A stretch of 64,000 bases of DNA, taken from the NCBI GenBank assembly GCA_963716685.1, contig CAVQTR010000003.1, positions 1,054,001-1,118,000 of the forward strand. The letters run 5' to 3'. How positions within the stretch are numbered: the first letter of the stretch is position 1; the number at the start of each line of letters is the position of its first letter. A program made the position numbers and the translations under genes. This stretch comes from JALYXI01 sp963716685 (GTDB lineage Bacteria > Acidobacteriota > Terriglobia > Bryobacterales > Bryobacteraceae). Below the pieces are notes generated by a model, which did not search any database, was not told the origin of the DNA, and saw only the letters and a list, made by a program, of their open reading frames with translations. Positions 53,575-62,408 of this stretch are shown piece after piece.

Positions 53575-54864
53575 TCAAATTGCCTGATGTTTCCATCGTC
53601 CGCGCCGGAACAGCAGCAGCGACGCGAACGCGAGAGCGAATTCCGCCGCCGGAACGGCCGTGAACACACCCTGCGGCCCCCACCCGGCCCGCACCGCCAG
53701 GGTATATGCCAGCGGAATCTGGAACAGCCAGTAACAGCCCAGGTTCACCAAAGTGGGTGTCCGTGTGTCCCCTGCGCCGTTGAACGCCTGCACCATCACC
53801 ATCCCCCATGCGTAGCAAATGTTGCCGATGGCAAGCGTGTGCAGGCATGTCACCGCAACGGCGGCCACATCCGCCTCATTCGTGAAGAACCCCGCCAGCG
53901 GACCCGCGAAGCCCAGAAAGACCAGCGAGATCGTCCCCAGGTAAGCCGTGTTGTAGAAGCCCGTGCGGTACACGGCCTGTTCCGACCGGTCCGGACGTCC
54001 GGCCCCCAGGTTCTGCCCCACCAGCGTTGCCGCCGCGTTGCACATGCCCCAGGACGGCAGAATCACAAACACGAACATCCGAATCGCGATGGTATACCCG
54101 GCCACGGCGGCGCTCCCAAAAACCGCCACAATCCGCACCAGCGCCATCCAGCTTGCCGTTGCCACCAGGAACTGCACCATGCCGGTGACCGAAACCCGCA
54201 GCAGCACCGCCATCACCGCCGGGTCCAGCCGCACCTGCGGCAGGCTGATTTTGATGCGGCTGCGCCCGCCGAACAGCAAATAGAGCTGAAAGGCCACGCC
54301 GGCGCCGCGTCCGATGGTGGTGGCCACCGCCGCCCCTTCCACGCCCAGCCGCGGAAACGGACCCCAGCCATTGATCAGGCACGGGTCCAACACCAGATTG
54401 ATGCCGTTCGCCAGCCACAGCGTGCGCATTGCCAGCGCCGCATCCCCGGCCCCGCGGAAAATCGCATTGATCAGGAAGATCAGAAAGATCACCATCGAAG
54501 TGCCCAGCAGCGTCGATGTGTATTGCGAGCCCGTCGCGATAATCTCCTGCGAGGCGCCCATCAGCGCGAGCAGCCGCGGCGCGAGCGTCACCCCAATGGC
54601 CCCCACCACCGCCGAGACCACCAGCCCGATCCCGATTGCCTGAACCGCCGCAATCGCCGCGCCCTCGCGGTCTTTCTCGCCGATGCGCCGCGCCACCATC
54701 GCGGTGGTCGCGAGACTAAGCCCCAGCGCAACGCCGAACACCAGCGCCAGCATGGATTCCGTCAGCCCCACCGTGCTGACCGCGTTGTGCCCCAGACGCG
54801 CCACGAAGAACACGTCCACCACGCCGAACAGCGACTCCATCGCCATCTCCAGTACCATCGGCAC
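53575..54864 (-). CDS. MATE family efflux transporter
   Basis: A 12-helix antiporter that exports drugs or metabolites using an ion gradient. Two homologous halves are visible. The first begins MVLEMAMESLFGVVDVFFVARLG, and the second contains VLLRVSVTGMVQFLVATASWM. The listed start is a GTG inside the first helix. About 37 codons upstream in the same frame still look coding (for example REALAGSHRDFTTTRLG), with no ATG, GTG or TTG. A CTG at 54975 overlaps the serA stop as CTGA and has AGGA upstream, so the true protein is probably longer than shown. Confidence 0.85.
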   Translation of the reverse strand: MPMVLEMAMESLFGVVDVFFVARLGHNAVSTVGLTESMLALVFGVALGLSLATTAMVARRIGEKDREGAAIAAVQAIGIGLVVSAVVGAIGVTLAPRLLALMGASQEIIATGSQYTSTLLGTSMVIFLIFLINAIFRGAGDAALAMRTLWLANGINLVLDPCLINGWGPFPRLGVEGAAVATTIGRGAGVAFQLYLLFGGRSRIKISLPQVRLDPAVMAVLLRVSVTGMVQFLVATASWMALVRIVAVFGSAAVAGYTIAIRMFVFVILPSWGMCNAAATLVGQNLGAGRPDRSEQAVYRTGFYNTAYLGTISLVFLGFAGPLAGFFTNEADVAAVAVTCLHTLAIGNICYAWGMVMVQAFNGAGDTRTPTLVNLGCYWLFQIPLAYTLAVRAGWGPQGVFTAVPAAEFALAFASLLLFRRGRWKHQAI

Positions 54865-54971
54865 GGAGAGCAGAAAGATGGCGGTGCCCAGCCGCGTGGT
54901 CGTGAAGTCACGATGCGAGCCCGCCAGCGCCTCCCGCAGGATTTTGCCGAAGGCGTGCGCGCGCGTGCGGA

Positions 54972-56582
54972 TCAGACGCCTTCCTGGTCGCCGAATTCCA
55001 CGGAGCGCGCCAGCAGTACCGCCGGGTTCTCCATTAGTTCCCGCAGCACGCGGTCAGGTACCTGCGCGTCCGTCGATACCACCGCGATCGCTTCTCCCGC
55101 CTGCCCCAGCCTGCCGGATTCCTCCCGGCGTCCCAGCGAGAAGTTCGCGATATTGATCTGATTCCGCCCCAGCACGTTGCCCACGTGCCCAATCACGCCC
55201 GGCACGTCGTTGTTTTTCATGCAGATCAGATGGCCCGCCAGCGGCGCTTCGCAGTAGATGCCGTCCAGATACAGCAGCCGCGCTTTATTCGACAGGTACG
55301 CGCCTTCCACGATGGTGGTGCCCGCGTCCGTCTCCAGCTCCAGACGGATTGCCTCCTGACGCCCGGCGCGCGTGTCGTTAGTCTCCGTCACGTTCCAGCC
55401 GCGCTCCGACGCAATCTGCATCGCGTTAATCACGTTGGCGCGATTCGCCGAAGAGCGCCGCAGCACGCCCGCCAGACCCGCATTGCGCAATAAGCTGGTG
55501 TTCCCGCCCGCCAAGCGTCCGAAGTACGTCAGCCGCACGCTGCGGAAATTCCCCGCCGCCAGATACGCCGCGAACGTCCCCAGCTTCTCCGCGACTTCGA
55601 TATAGGGACCCATCGTCCGGTACTGCTCGGGCGAAAGCGCCGGCATATTTACCGCGTTGATCGCCACGCCGTTCTTCAGGTATTCCACCATCTGCTCGGC
55701 GATGCGCACGCCCACAATTTCCTGCGCTTCTTCCGTGGAGCCCGCGATGTGCGGCGTGGCCAGCACCGGCTCCAGCCCGAACAGCGGATACGTGGCGTTC
55801 GTCGGCTCTTCCGTAAACACGTCGAGCGCCGCGCCCGCCACCTTCCCGGATTCAATCGCCGCCTGCAACGCCGCGTCGTCGATCAGTTCCCCGCGCGCGC
55901 AGTTCACAATCCGCACGCCCGGGCGCATCGCCGCGAACGCCTCCGCTGAGAGCAGATTCTCCGTATCCGGCGTCAGCCCCACATGCAGCGTGATGTAATC
56001 GCTCTGCTGGTAAAGCGCCTGCAGGCCCACCAGCGTCACGCCCAGATCCGCTGCAATCTGCGACGTCACAAACGGGTCATAGCCAATAATCTTCATGGCG
56101 AACGCCCGCGCGCGCGTCACCACCTCGCGCCCCACACTGCCCAGCCCGATGATGCCCACGGTCTTTCCGCGCAGCTCGCTGCCAAGGAACTTCTTCTTCT
56201 CCCATTTCCCGGCCTTCGTCGAAACCGTGGCCTGCGGAATGTGCCGCGCCATGGAAAGCATCAGCGCCAGCGTGTGCTCCGCAACCGAAACCGCATTGCC
56301 GCCCGGCGTATTCATCACCAGCACACCCGCCGCGGTCGCAGCCGTCAGATCGACATTGTCCACGCCGACCCCCGCGCGCCCGATCACCCGCAGCTTCGGC
56401 GCCTGCGCCAGCACTTCCGCTGTCACCTGCACCGCGCTCCGCACCACCAGCGCGTCGGCATCGGCCAGATGTTTCGCGTATTCCTTCGGATTGGAAACCG
56501 TCACCTGCCAGCCCGCCTGGGCCTGGAACAGTTCGATCCCGGCGGCAGCCATAGGCTCCGCGACCAACACATGAGGGGACAT
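54972..56582 (-). CDS. serA: D-3-phosphoglycerate dehydrogenase
   Basis: First enzyme of serine synthesis, oxidising 3-phosphoglycerate with NAD. It is 536 residues long, the long SerA type. The NAD-binding loop is TVGIIGLGSVGREVV, and the catalytic residues are the Arg in NCARGELIDD, the Glu in DVFTEEPT and the His in ATPHIAGSTEEAQE. An intervening ASB-like domain (about 320-450) and a C-terminal ACT domain (HLICMKNNDVPGVIGHVGNV), which usually senses serine, follow. It lies 11 bases after the aminotransferase gene. Confidence 0.95.
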   Translation of the reverse strand: MSPHVLVAEPMAAAGIELFQAQAGWQVTVSNPKEYAKHLADADALVVRSAVQVTAEVLAQAPKLRVIGRAGVGVDNVDLTAATAAGVLVMNTPGGNAVSVAEHTLALMLSMARHIPQATVSTKAGKWEKKKFLGSELRGKTVGIIGLGSVGREVVTRARAFAMKIIGYDPFVTSQIAADLGVTLVGLQALYQQSDYITLHVGLTPDTENLLSAEAFAAMRPGVRIVNCARGELIDDAALQAAIESGKVAGAALDVFTEEPTNATYPLFGLEPVLATPHIAGSTEEAQEIVGVRIAEQMVEYLKNGVAINAVNMPALSPEQYRTMGPYIEVAEKLGTFAAYLAAGNFRSVRLTYFGRLAGGNTSLLRNAGLAGVLRRSSANRANVINAMQIASERGWNVTETNDTRAGRQEAIRLELETDAGTTIVEGAYLSNKARLLYLDGIYCEAPLAGHLICMKNNDVPGVIGHVGNVLGRNQINIANFSLGRREESGRLGQAGEAIAVVSTDAQVPDRVLRELMENPAVLLARSVEFGDQEGV

Positions 56583-56593
56583 GGATGCGCGCC

Positions 56594-57778
56594 TTAAACC
56601 GTTACCGCTTCGCGAGTTTCGGTCTTCTTCAGGCCCGCCGCATTCGCATACACTTCCTGCACCGCCGCCACGCCCGCCCCGAACTTCACCGGAAATCCAT
56701 TCGCGTGAAGAATCAGCTCCAGACTCGCCACCACTGCGAACAAATCAGGGAAATCGAAGTACCCCAGATGCGCGATGCGGAAGATCTTCCCCTGCATCGA
56801 TCCCTGCCCGTTCGCGATAATCGCGCCAAAGCGGCTCTTGAACTCTTTCACGATGATCCCGGAATCCATGCCCGCCGGCGCCAGCAGCGTCGTCACCGAA
56901 CTGCCCGGATGTGACGAAAACGCTTCAAGTCCCATGGCCGCCCCCGCTGCGCGGGTGGCTTCCGCCAGCAGTTGTGCGTTCTGAATCAGGTTCGCCATCC
57001 CCACCTTTTTGATGTACTTCAGCGCCGTTGCCAGGGCCAGAATCAGAGACGTGGCCGGCGTCCAGCTGCTCTCGCCCATGTCGCCGTTCTTCTTCTCTTT
57101 TTTCAGGTCGAAGTAGTAGTGCGGCAGCGTCGCGGTCTCGGTAAACTTCCAGGCCTTCTGGCTTACCGTCACAAACGCCAGCCCCGGCGGAATCATAAAC
57201 GCCTTCTGCGAGCCACCCACCACCACATCGAGGCCCCAGCCGTCGATATCGAGAGGCATCGTGCCCATCCCGGTAATCGCGTCCACCACCAGAATGGCGT
57301 CCGTCTTCTTGACCATCTCGCCCATCGCGCGCACATCGTGAACCGCGCCCGTGGAAGATTCCGAAGCCGTAACAAAGACGCCCTTCGCGCCCGCCGTTTC
57401 CGCCAGCGCCTGCGCCACGCGCTCCGGAGCCACCACGTCGCCGTATTCGGCCTTCAGCACCGTGGCATCCAGCCCGTATGCCTTCGCCATTTCTATCCAG
57501 CGCTCGCCGAACTTTCCGGCCGAACACACAATCACCTTGTCGCCGCGGCTGAACAGGTTCGATACCGAAGCGTCCATCCCGCCCGTTCCCGAAGCCGCAA
57601 AACAAAGCACGTCCGATTCGGTCGCGAGCAGTTCCTTCAAATCCGAGAGAGCCGTCTTGTAGATGTCGCGGAAATCCTGCGTCCGGTGATGAATATCGGA
57701 CGCCATCATTGCGTGCAAAGCCGGCGGATAAAGCGGAGTGGGGCCAGGGGTCAGCAAACGCTGTTTACGTATGTGCAT
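56594..57778 (-). CDS. Class V aminotransferase (serine/alanine-glyoxylate type)
   Basis: A PLP enzyme of 394 residues. RKQRLLTPGPTPLYPPALHA is the family start, FAASGTGGMDASVSNLF the phosphate-binding region, and LVVDAITGMGTMPLD holds the PLP-ring Asp. The lysine that binds PLP is in VVGGSQKAFMIPPG. With serA directly downstream it probably links serine, alanine, glyoxylate or pyruvate pools. It could also act as a phosphoserine-like aminotransferase. It is first in the operon with serA, the MATE transporter and the cupin. Confidence 0.9.
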   Translation of the reverse strand: MHIRKQRLLTPGPTPLYPPALHAMMASDIHHRTQDFRDIYKTALSDLKELLATESDVLCFAASGTGGMDASVSNLFSRGDKVIVCSAGKFGERWIEMAKAYGLDATVLKAEYGDVVAPERVAQALAETAGAKGVFVTASESSTGAVHDVRAMGEMVKKTDAILVVDAITGMGTMPLDIDGWGLDVVVGGSQKAFMIPPGLAFVTVSQKAWKFTETATLPHYYFDLKKEKKNGDMGESSWTPATSLILALATALKYIKKVGMANLIQNAQLLAEATRAAGAAMGLEAFSSHPGSSVTTLLAPAGMDSGIIVKEFKSRFGAIIANGQGSMQGKIFRIAHLGYFDFPDLFAVVASLELILHANGFPVKFGAGVAAVQEVYANAAGLKKTETREAVTV

Positions 57779-57869
57779 GAGAGCTCTAAACCACTAGGAT
57801 AGCGCGAGACTTTTGTGAGTTTCCTAATGGTTGTCCGATTGCTCTATTTCTTACCGAAGGAGCAATTTC

Positions 57870-58049
57870 ATGAGCTCGAGCACAGAAGATCAGGCTAAAG
57901 GCAAGATGCACGAAGTCAAAGGCACCGTGAAGGAGAAGGTGGGTCAGATGACCAACGATCCCAACATGGAAGCCGAAGGCACGGACGAAAAGACCGGCGG
58001 CACCATCGAGAAGAAGATCGGTCAGGTCAAGAAGGTGTTCGGCAGTTAG
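57870..58049 (+). CDS. CsbD family stress protein
   Basis: A 59-residue hydrophilic protein. The CsbD pattern is clear in DQAKGKMHEVKGTVKEKVGQ, with GTIEKKIGQVKKVFG at the end. Such proteins rise under general stress in many bacteria, and their molecular function is unclear. The ATG at 57870 has AAGGAG seven bases upstream. An earlier frame start at 57831 has no such site. It is divergent from the aminotransferase gene. Confidence 0.85.
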   Translation: MSSSTEDQAKGKMHEVKGTVKEKVGQMTNDPNMEAEGTDEKTGGTIEKKIGQVKKVFGS

Positions 58050-58097
58050 CCCTTCAGGGGCGCGTTATGATGCGGGAGACCCCCAAAGTTCCCGATC

Positions 58098-59870
58098 ATG
58101 ATGGAAAAAAAGCCCCTGCGCAGTGAGATTTGGTTTAACGACAGAAAAGAGCCGGCGGAAACGGCTATTTATATCGAGCGGTTTACAAATTACGGGATTA
58201 CCCGTGAGGAATTGCAAACCGCTCGACCTGTCATCGGAATCGCCCAGACCGGCAGCGATCTCTCTCCCTGCAATCGCATCCACGTCCAACTCGCCAGCCG
58301 CATAAAAGACGGCATTCGCGACGCCGGCGGGATCGCCTTCGAATTCCCCGTTCATCCCATCCAGGAAACCTGCCGCCGTCCCACCGCCGCCCTTGACCGG
58401 AACCTCGCTTACCTCGGTCTGGTGGAACTCCTCTGCGGCTATCCTTTCGATGGCGTCGTCCTTACCACCGGCTGCGATAAAACGACTCCCGCCCTGCTGA
58501 TGGCGGCCGCCACCGTCAATCTGCCCGCCATCGTGCTCTCCGGCGGACCCATGCTTGACAGCTATCTTAACGGCGAACTAGCCGGCTGCGGCTCCGTTCT
58601 CTGGGAAGCCCGCCGCCTGGTTGCCGAAGGCAAAATCGACAACATCGAACTGGTCGATCGCGTCGTACGCACCATCCCCAGCGCCGGCCACTGCAACACC
58701 ATGGGCACCGCGCTCTCCATGAATTCTCTGGCCGAAGCCCTTGGCATGTCGCTCCCCGGCTGCGCCGCCATCCCCGCGCCCTACGCCGAACGCCCCCGCA
58801 TGGCCTATCTCACCGGTAAGCGCATCGTGGAAATGGTGCACGAAGACCTCACCCCGTCCCGCATCCTCACCAAAGAGGCCTTCCAGAACGCCATCGTCGC
58901 CAATTCCGCCATCGGCGGTTCCACCAACTGCCCGCCCAACATCACCGCGGTCGCGCGCCATGCCGGAATAGACCTCACCGTGCAGGACTGGGAAGACACC
59001 GGCCACAGGATCAATCTCCTGGTCAACGTCGCGCCCGCGGGCAAATTCCTGGGCGAAGGCTACCACCGCGCCGGCGGCGTTCCGGCCGTCATGGGCGAAT
59101 TGATTGAGGCCGGTAAAATTCACACGGACGCGCTCACCGTCACTGGCAAAACGGTCGGCGAAAATTACGCGAACTCTCGCAGTCTTGATCACCGCGTCAT
59201 CCGCCCCTACAGTCAGCCTCTCAAGGAGAATGCCGGCCTGCTGGTCATGACCGGCAACCTGTTCGATTCCGCTGTCATGAAGACCTCCGTCATCAGTGAC
59301 GATTTCCGCCGCCGCTATCTCTCCCAGCCCGGCGCCGAGGACTCCTTCACCTGCCGCGCCATCGTTTTCGACGGCCCCGAAGATTACCGCGCCCGCATCG
59401 AAGATCCTTCGCTCAACATTGATGAAACCTGTATGCTCGTGGTCCGTGGCGCGGGTCCGCTCGCTTATCCCGGCTCCGCCGAAGTCGTGAACATGACGCC
59501 TCCCGGCCACGTCATCCAAGCCGGCTTCCGCATGCTCCCCTGCATGGGCGATGGCCGCCAAAGCGGCACTTCCGAGAGCCCTTCCATCCTGAATGCCTCT
59601 CCCGAAGCAGCTGCCGGAGGCAATCTCGCCATCCTCCAGACCGGCGATATGATTCGCGTCGATATGCGCTCCCGCCGTGTGGATCTCCTCGTCTCCGACG
59701 ACGAAATCCGCTCCCGCCGCGAGCGCCTGCAGCCTGGCGAACTCAAAAACGAATCGCCCTGGCAGGAACTCTATCGCGCCAGCGTCGGTCAGCTCAGCAC
59801 CGGTGCCTGCCTCGAATTCGCCACGAAGTATCGCGACCTGCGCAAGGTGGTTCCGCGCCACTCGCACTGA
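58098..59870 (+). CDS. xylD: D-xylonate dehydratase (IlvD/Edd family)
   Basis: Removes water from D-xylonate to give a 2-keto-3-deoxy sugar acid, part of oxidative pentose breakdown. It is 590 residues long. The sequence closely follows Caulobacter XylD: YIERFTNYGIT, IGIAQTGSDLSPCNRIH, LTTGCDKTTPA, SAGHCNTMGTA and the ending FATKYRDLRKVVPRHSH. The Cys in SPCN, TGCD and GHCN are the iron-sulfur ligands of this family. L-arabinonate or another sugar acid is possible as substrate. No other xylose-pathway gene is nearby, so the rest of the pathway must be elsewhere. Confidence 0.88.
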   Translation: MMEKKPLRSEIWFNDRKEPAETAIYIERFTNYGITREELQTARPVIGIAQTGSDLSPCNRIHVQLASRIKDGIRDAGGIAFEFPVHPIQETCRRPTAALDRNLAYLGLVELLCGYPFDGVVLTTGCDKTTPALLMAAATVNLPAIVLSGGPMLDSYLNGELAGCGSVLWEARRLVAEGKIDNIELVDRVVRTIPSAGHCNTMGTALSMNSLAEALGMSLPGCAAIPAPYAERPRMAYLTGKRIVEMVHEDLTPSRILTKEAFQNAIVANSAIGGSTNCPPNITAVARHAGIDLTVQDWEDTGHRINLLVNVAPAGKFLGEGYHRAGGVPAVMGELIEAGKIHTDALTVTGKTVGENYANSRSLDHRVIRPYSQPLKENAGLLVMTGNLFDSAVMKTSVISDDFRRRYLSQPGAEDSFTCRAIVFDGPEDYRARIEDPSLNIDETCMLVVRGAGPLAYPGSAEVVNMTPPGHVIQAGFRMLPCMGDGRQSGTSESPSILNASPEAAAGGNLAILQTGDMIRVDMRSRRVDLLVSDDEIRSRRERLQPGELKNESPWQELYRASVGQLSTGACLEFATKYRDLRKVVPRHSH

Positions 59871-59871
59871 C

Positions 59872-60480
59872 GTGAGCGCCGCGCCCATCTTCGCGCAAGT
59901 CGAGCCGCCCACGGTCAAACGCCGGCTCCTGTTTCTGCTGCCGCTGCTTGGCTGGGGCTCCTGGGCCATCTTCCGCAAGTCGAGCTACTCCGTGCCGGAT
60001 CCCGACGCAAACGGCACCGGACCCGAGGTGAAACTCATTCTCTTCTCAGCCGCCGGCGCGCGCACCCCCACAACGCTCCACAAAATCCAGAAGTCCGATG
60101 CCGAGTGGCATCGCCTTCTGGATTCCGAAGAGTTTTCCATCACGCGCCGCGGCGGCACCGAACTCGCCTATACCGGCCGCGAACATGCCAACACCAGGCC
60201 CGGAATCTATCGGTGCGTCTGCTGCGGCACGGCCCTCTTCTTGTCTCGGGACAAATTCGATTCCGGCACCGGCTGGCCCAGCTTCACCTCGCCCGCAGCC
60301 CCCGAAAACATATGGACACGCGCCGACCGCACCCTCTCCGTCGAGCGTACCGAAGTGCTGTGCCGAAAATGCGATTCCCACACCGGCCACGTCTTCCCCG
60401 ACGGACCCCCGCCCACCGGCCTGCGTTACTGCATGAACGGCGCCGCCCTGTTCTTCGTGCCCGAAAAGCTAACTGCCTGA
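59872..60480 (+). CDS. msrB: Membrane-anchored methionine-R-sulfoxide reductase
   Basis: Repairs oxidised methionine. It is 202 residues long, beginning at a GTG one base after the xylD stop. Residues about 17-35 (RRLLFLLPLLGWGSWAIF) are a signal or membrane anchor, so it probably works outside the cytoplasm. The MsrB domain starts near residue 75 (KSDAEWHRLLDSEEFSITRR). It has both zinc CxxC pairs (CVCC and CRKC), GTGWPSF and the catalytic Cys in GLRYCMNGAAL. It overlaps the convergent aguA gene at the 3' end by about 12 bases. Confidence 0.9.
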   Translation: MSAAPIFAQVEPPTVKRRLLFLLPLLGWGSWAIFRKSSYSVPDPDANGTGPEVKLILFSAAGARTPTTLHKIQKSDAEWHRLLDSEEFSITRRGGTELAYTGREHANTRPGIYRCVCCGTALFLSRDKFDSGTGWPSFTSPAAPENIWTRADRTLSVERTEVLCRKCDSHTGHVFPDGPPPTGLRYCMNGAALFFVPEKLTA

Positions 60481-61503
60481 CGGCTGCTGCTGCGTCATGC
60501 AGTGCAGCGTTCCCAAACCCCATACCAGCGCCGTGGCAATCGATCCCCACCACTTCCCGATGCTCAAACAACTCCGCCAGAATGTTCAGCGCCAGCCGGT
60601 CATTCGCATCGTTGAACGTCGGCACCAGCACCAGCTCGTTCGCGATATAGAAGTTCGCGTAACTTGCCGGCAGCCGCTGCCCGTTGAACATCAGGGGAGC
60701 CGGCATCGGCAGCCGCACCGCGCGCACCGGATACTCCGCCAGAATCGCCTCGTTCTCTTTCAAGATGGCGTGGTTCGGGTCGGAAGGGTCGTCCTCCGTC
60801 GCAATCACCACCGTGTCCGCATCCACAAACCGCGCCAGGTCGTCGATATGCCCGTGTGTGTCGTCGCCCACGATCCCGTTCTTCAGCCACAGCACCCGTT
60901 CCACGCCCAGGAATTCCGCCACCGCGCTCTCGATCTCTTCCCGCGCCTTGCCCGGATTCCGCGCCTGCACCGCGCTCAGCAGGCACTCCTCCGTCGCCAG
61001 CGCCAGTCCCGCGCCATTCACGTCGATGGCGCCGCCCTCCAGCACCATCTCTGGCCGCCACTCACGCAGGCCCAGACGCCCCGGCAGTGCCGCGCCCGCT
61101 TCGTCATCGCGCGCAAAATCCGGATACTTCGCCCATGCGTTGAACCGCCACTTCACCGCCGCTGTTTCGCCCGCGGCATTCTTCACGAACAGCGGAGCAT
61201 AGTCGCGCGTCCACACGCGGTCCGTGGGGTAGCGGTAAAACTCCACTGACGCCATCGTCGCGCCAGCTTTGCGCAGCATCTGCCCGCGCGCGCCGTTCCT
61301 GCTCTTCGGAATCGATCAGAATGCGCACCCGCTCCACGCGCGAAAGCTTGCGCACCACTTCTCCAAACACCCACGGAATCGGCGCGAACCGCCCCGGCCA
61401 GTCCTGCCGGTTGTGCGGCCACGCAATCCAGGTCGCCGTCGTGCGGCTCCCATTCCGCCGGCATGCGAAAGCCCAGCGCGCGCGGAGTTTCGTTCGCGCT
61501 CAT
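60469..61503 (-). pseudogene. aguA: Agmatine deiminase with three +1 frameshifts
   Basis: Would convert agmatine to N-carbamoylputrescine. The sequence reads as a complete 343-residue AguA only after three single bases are removed, near 61437, 61293 and 60531. Landmarks across the frames are RMPAEWEPHD, WPHNRQDWPGRFAPIPW, YRYPTDRVWTRDYAP, NGIVGDDTHGHIDDLARFVD and, in the last frame, GLGTLHCMTQQQP with the catalytic Cys. As written, the third shift removes that Cys. The start shares one base with the aguB stop. Either a recent inactivation or sequence errors. Confidence 0.82.
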
Positions 61504-62393
61504 CACACCAGCATGCGATTCAAAATCGGCCCGTAAGCATCGATGCGGCGGTCCCGCAGGAATGGCCAGTTGCGCCGCGTCTCGTCCATCTGCCGCGGGT
61601 CGCACTCCACAATCAGAATCTCTTCACGGTCATGCGAACCTTCCGCCAGCACCCGCCCAAACGGATCCGACACAAAAGACGCGCCCCAGAACTCGAGGCC
61701 ATGGTCGGCCGGGCCTTCGAATCCTACCCGGTTTACCGCCGCAACATAGATCCCGTTCGCAATCGCGTGCGAGCGCTGAATGGTCCGCCACGCATCATGC
61801 TGCGCCACCCCGAACTCCGCCTTCTCGGCCGGATGCCAGCCGATGGCCGTGGGATAAAACAGAATGTTCGCGCCGGCCATCGCCGCCAGGCGCGCCGCTT
61901 CCGGATACCACTGGTCCCAGCACACCAGCGTCGCAATCCGCCCAAACTTCGTGTCGAACGTGCGAAAGCCCAGGTCGCCCGGCGTGAAGTAAAATTTCTC
62001 GTAATACAGCGGGTCGTCCGGGATGTGCATCTTGCGGTAGATCCCCAGCAGCGCGCCATCCGCGTCGATGATCGCCGCCGTGTTGTGATACACCCCCGCC
62101 GCGCGCCGTTCGAACAGCGATGCAATCACCACCACACCCGCTTCCCGCGCCACCGCCGTCAGCCGCTCCGTCGAAGGCCCCGGAATCGATTCCGCCAGAT
62201 CGAAGATCCGCGCGTCTTCCTCCCGGCAAAAATACTGCGAGCGGAACAGCTCCGGCAGGCACACCATCTGTGCGCCTTTCTCCGCCGCTTCCCGCACCCG
62301 CGCCGCTGCCTTTTCCAGATTCTCGTCCGGGTCGGTCGAGCAGCTCATCTGCACCAGTCCGACGCGGAATTTTTCTTCTTTCACCAGTCTCAT
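61503..62393 (-). CDS. aguB: N-carbamoylputrescine amidohydrolase
   Basis: A nitrilase-superfamily enzyme of 296 residues that hydrolyses N-carbamoylputrescine to putrescine. The catalytic triad is visible: Glu in MVCLPELFRSQYF, Lys in GIYRKMHIPDDP, Cys in IATLVCWDQWYPEAARL. The substrate-specific block EKFYFTPGDLGFRTFDTKFG and the ending DETRRNWPFLRDRRIDAY fit the AguB group. The ATG at 62393 begins MRLVKEEKFRVGLVQMSCST. It is the first gene of the aguBA unit, followed directly by the broken aguA. Confidence 0.93.
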   Translation of the reverse strand: MRLVKEEKFRVGLVQMSCSTDPDENLEKAAARVREAAEKGAQMVCLPELFRSQYFCREEDARIFDLAESIPGPSTERLTAVAREAGVVVIASLFERRAAGVYHNTAAIIDADGALLGIYRKMHIPDDPLYYEKFYFTPGDLGFRTFDTKFGRIATLVCWDQWYPEAARLAAMAGANILFYPTAIGWHPAEKAEFGVAQHDAWRTIQRSHAIANGIYVAAVNRVGFEGPADHGLEFWGASFVSDPFGRVLAEGSHDREEILIVECDPRQMDETRRNWPFLRDRRIDAYGPILNRMLV

Positions 62394-62408
62394 TGTACGA
62401 TCACAACA

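Noticed and set aside
53587..55161. Plus-strand frame of 524 codons opposite the MATE and serA genes
   Set aside because: Low-complexity Arg/His/Gln-rich translation, with both real genes on the minus strand clearly recognisable.
58578..59978. Minus-strand frame of 466 codons opposite xylD
   Set aside because: Gly/Ala/Asp-rich antisense reading of a strongly conserved dehydratase gene.
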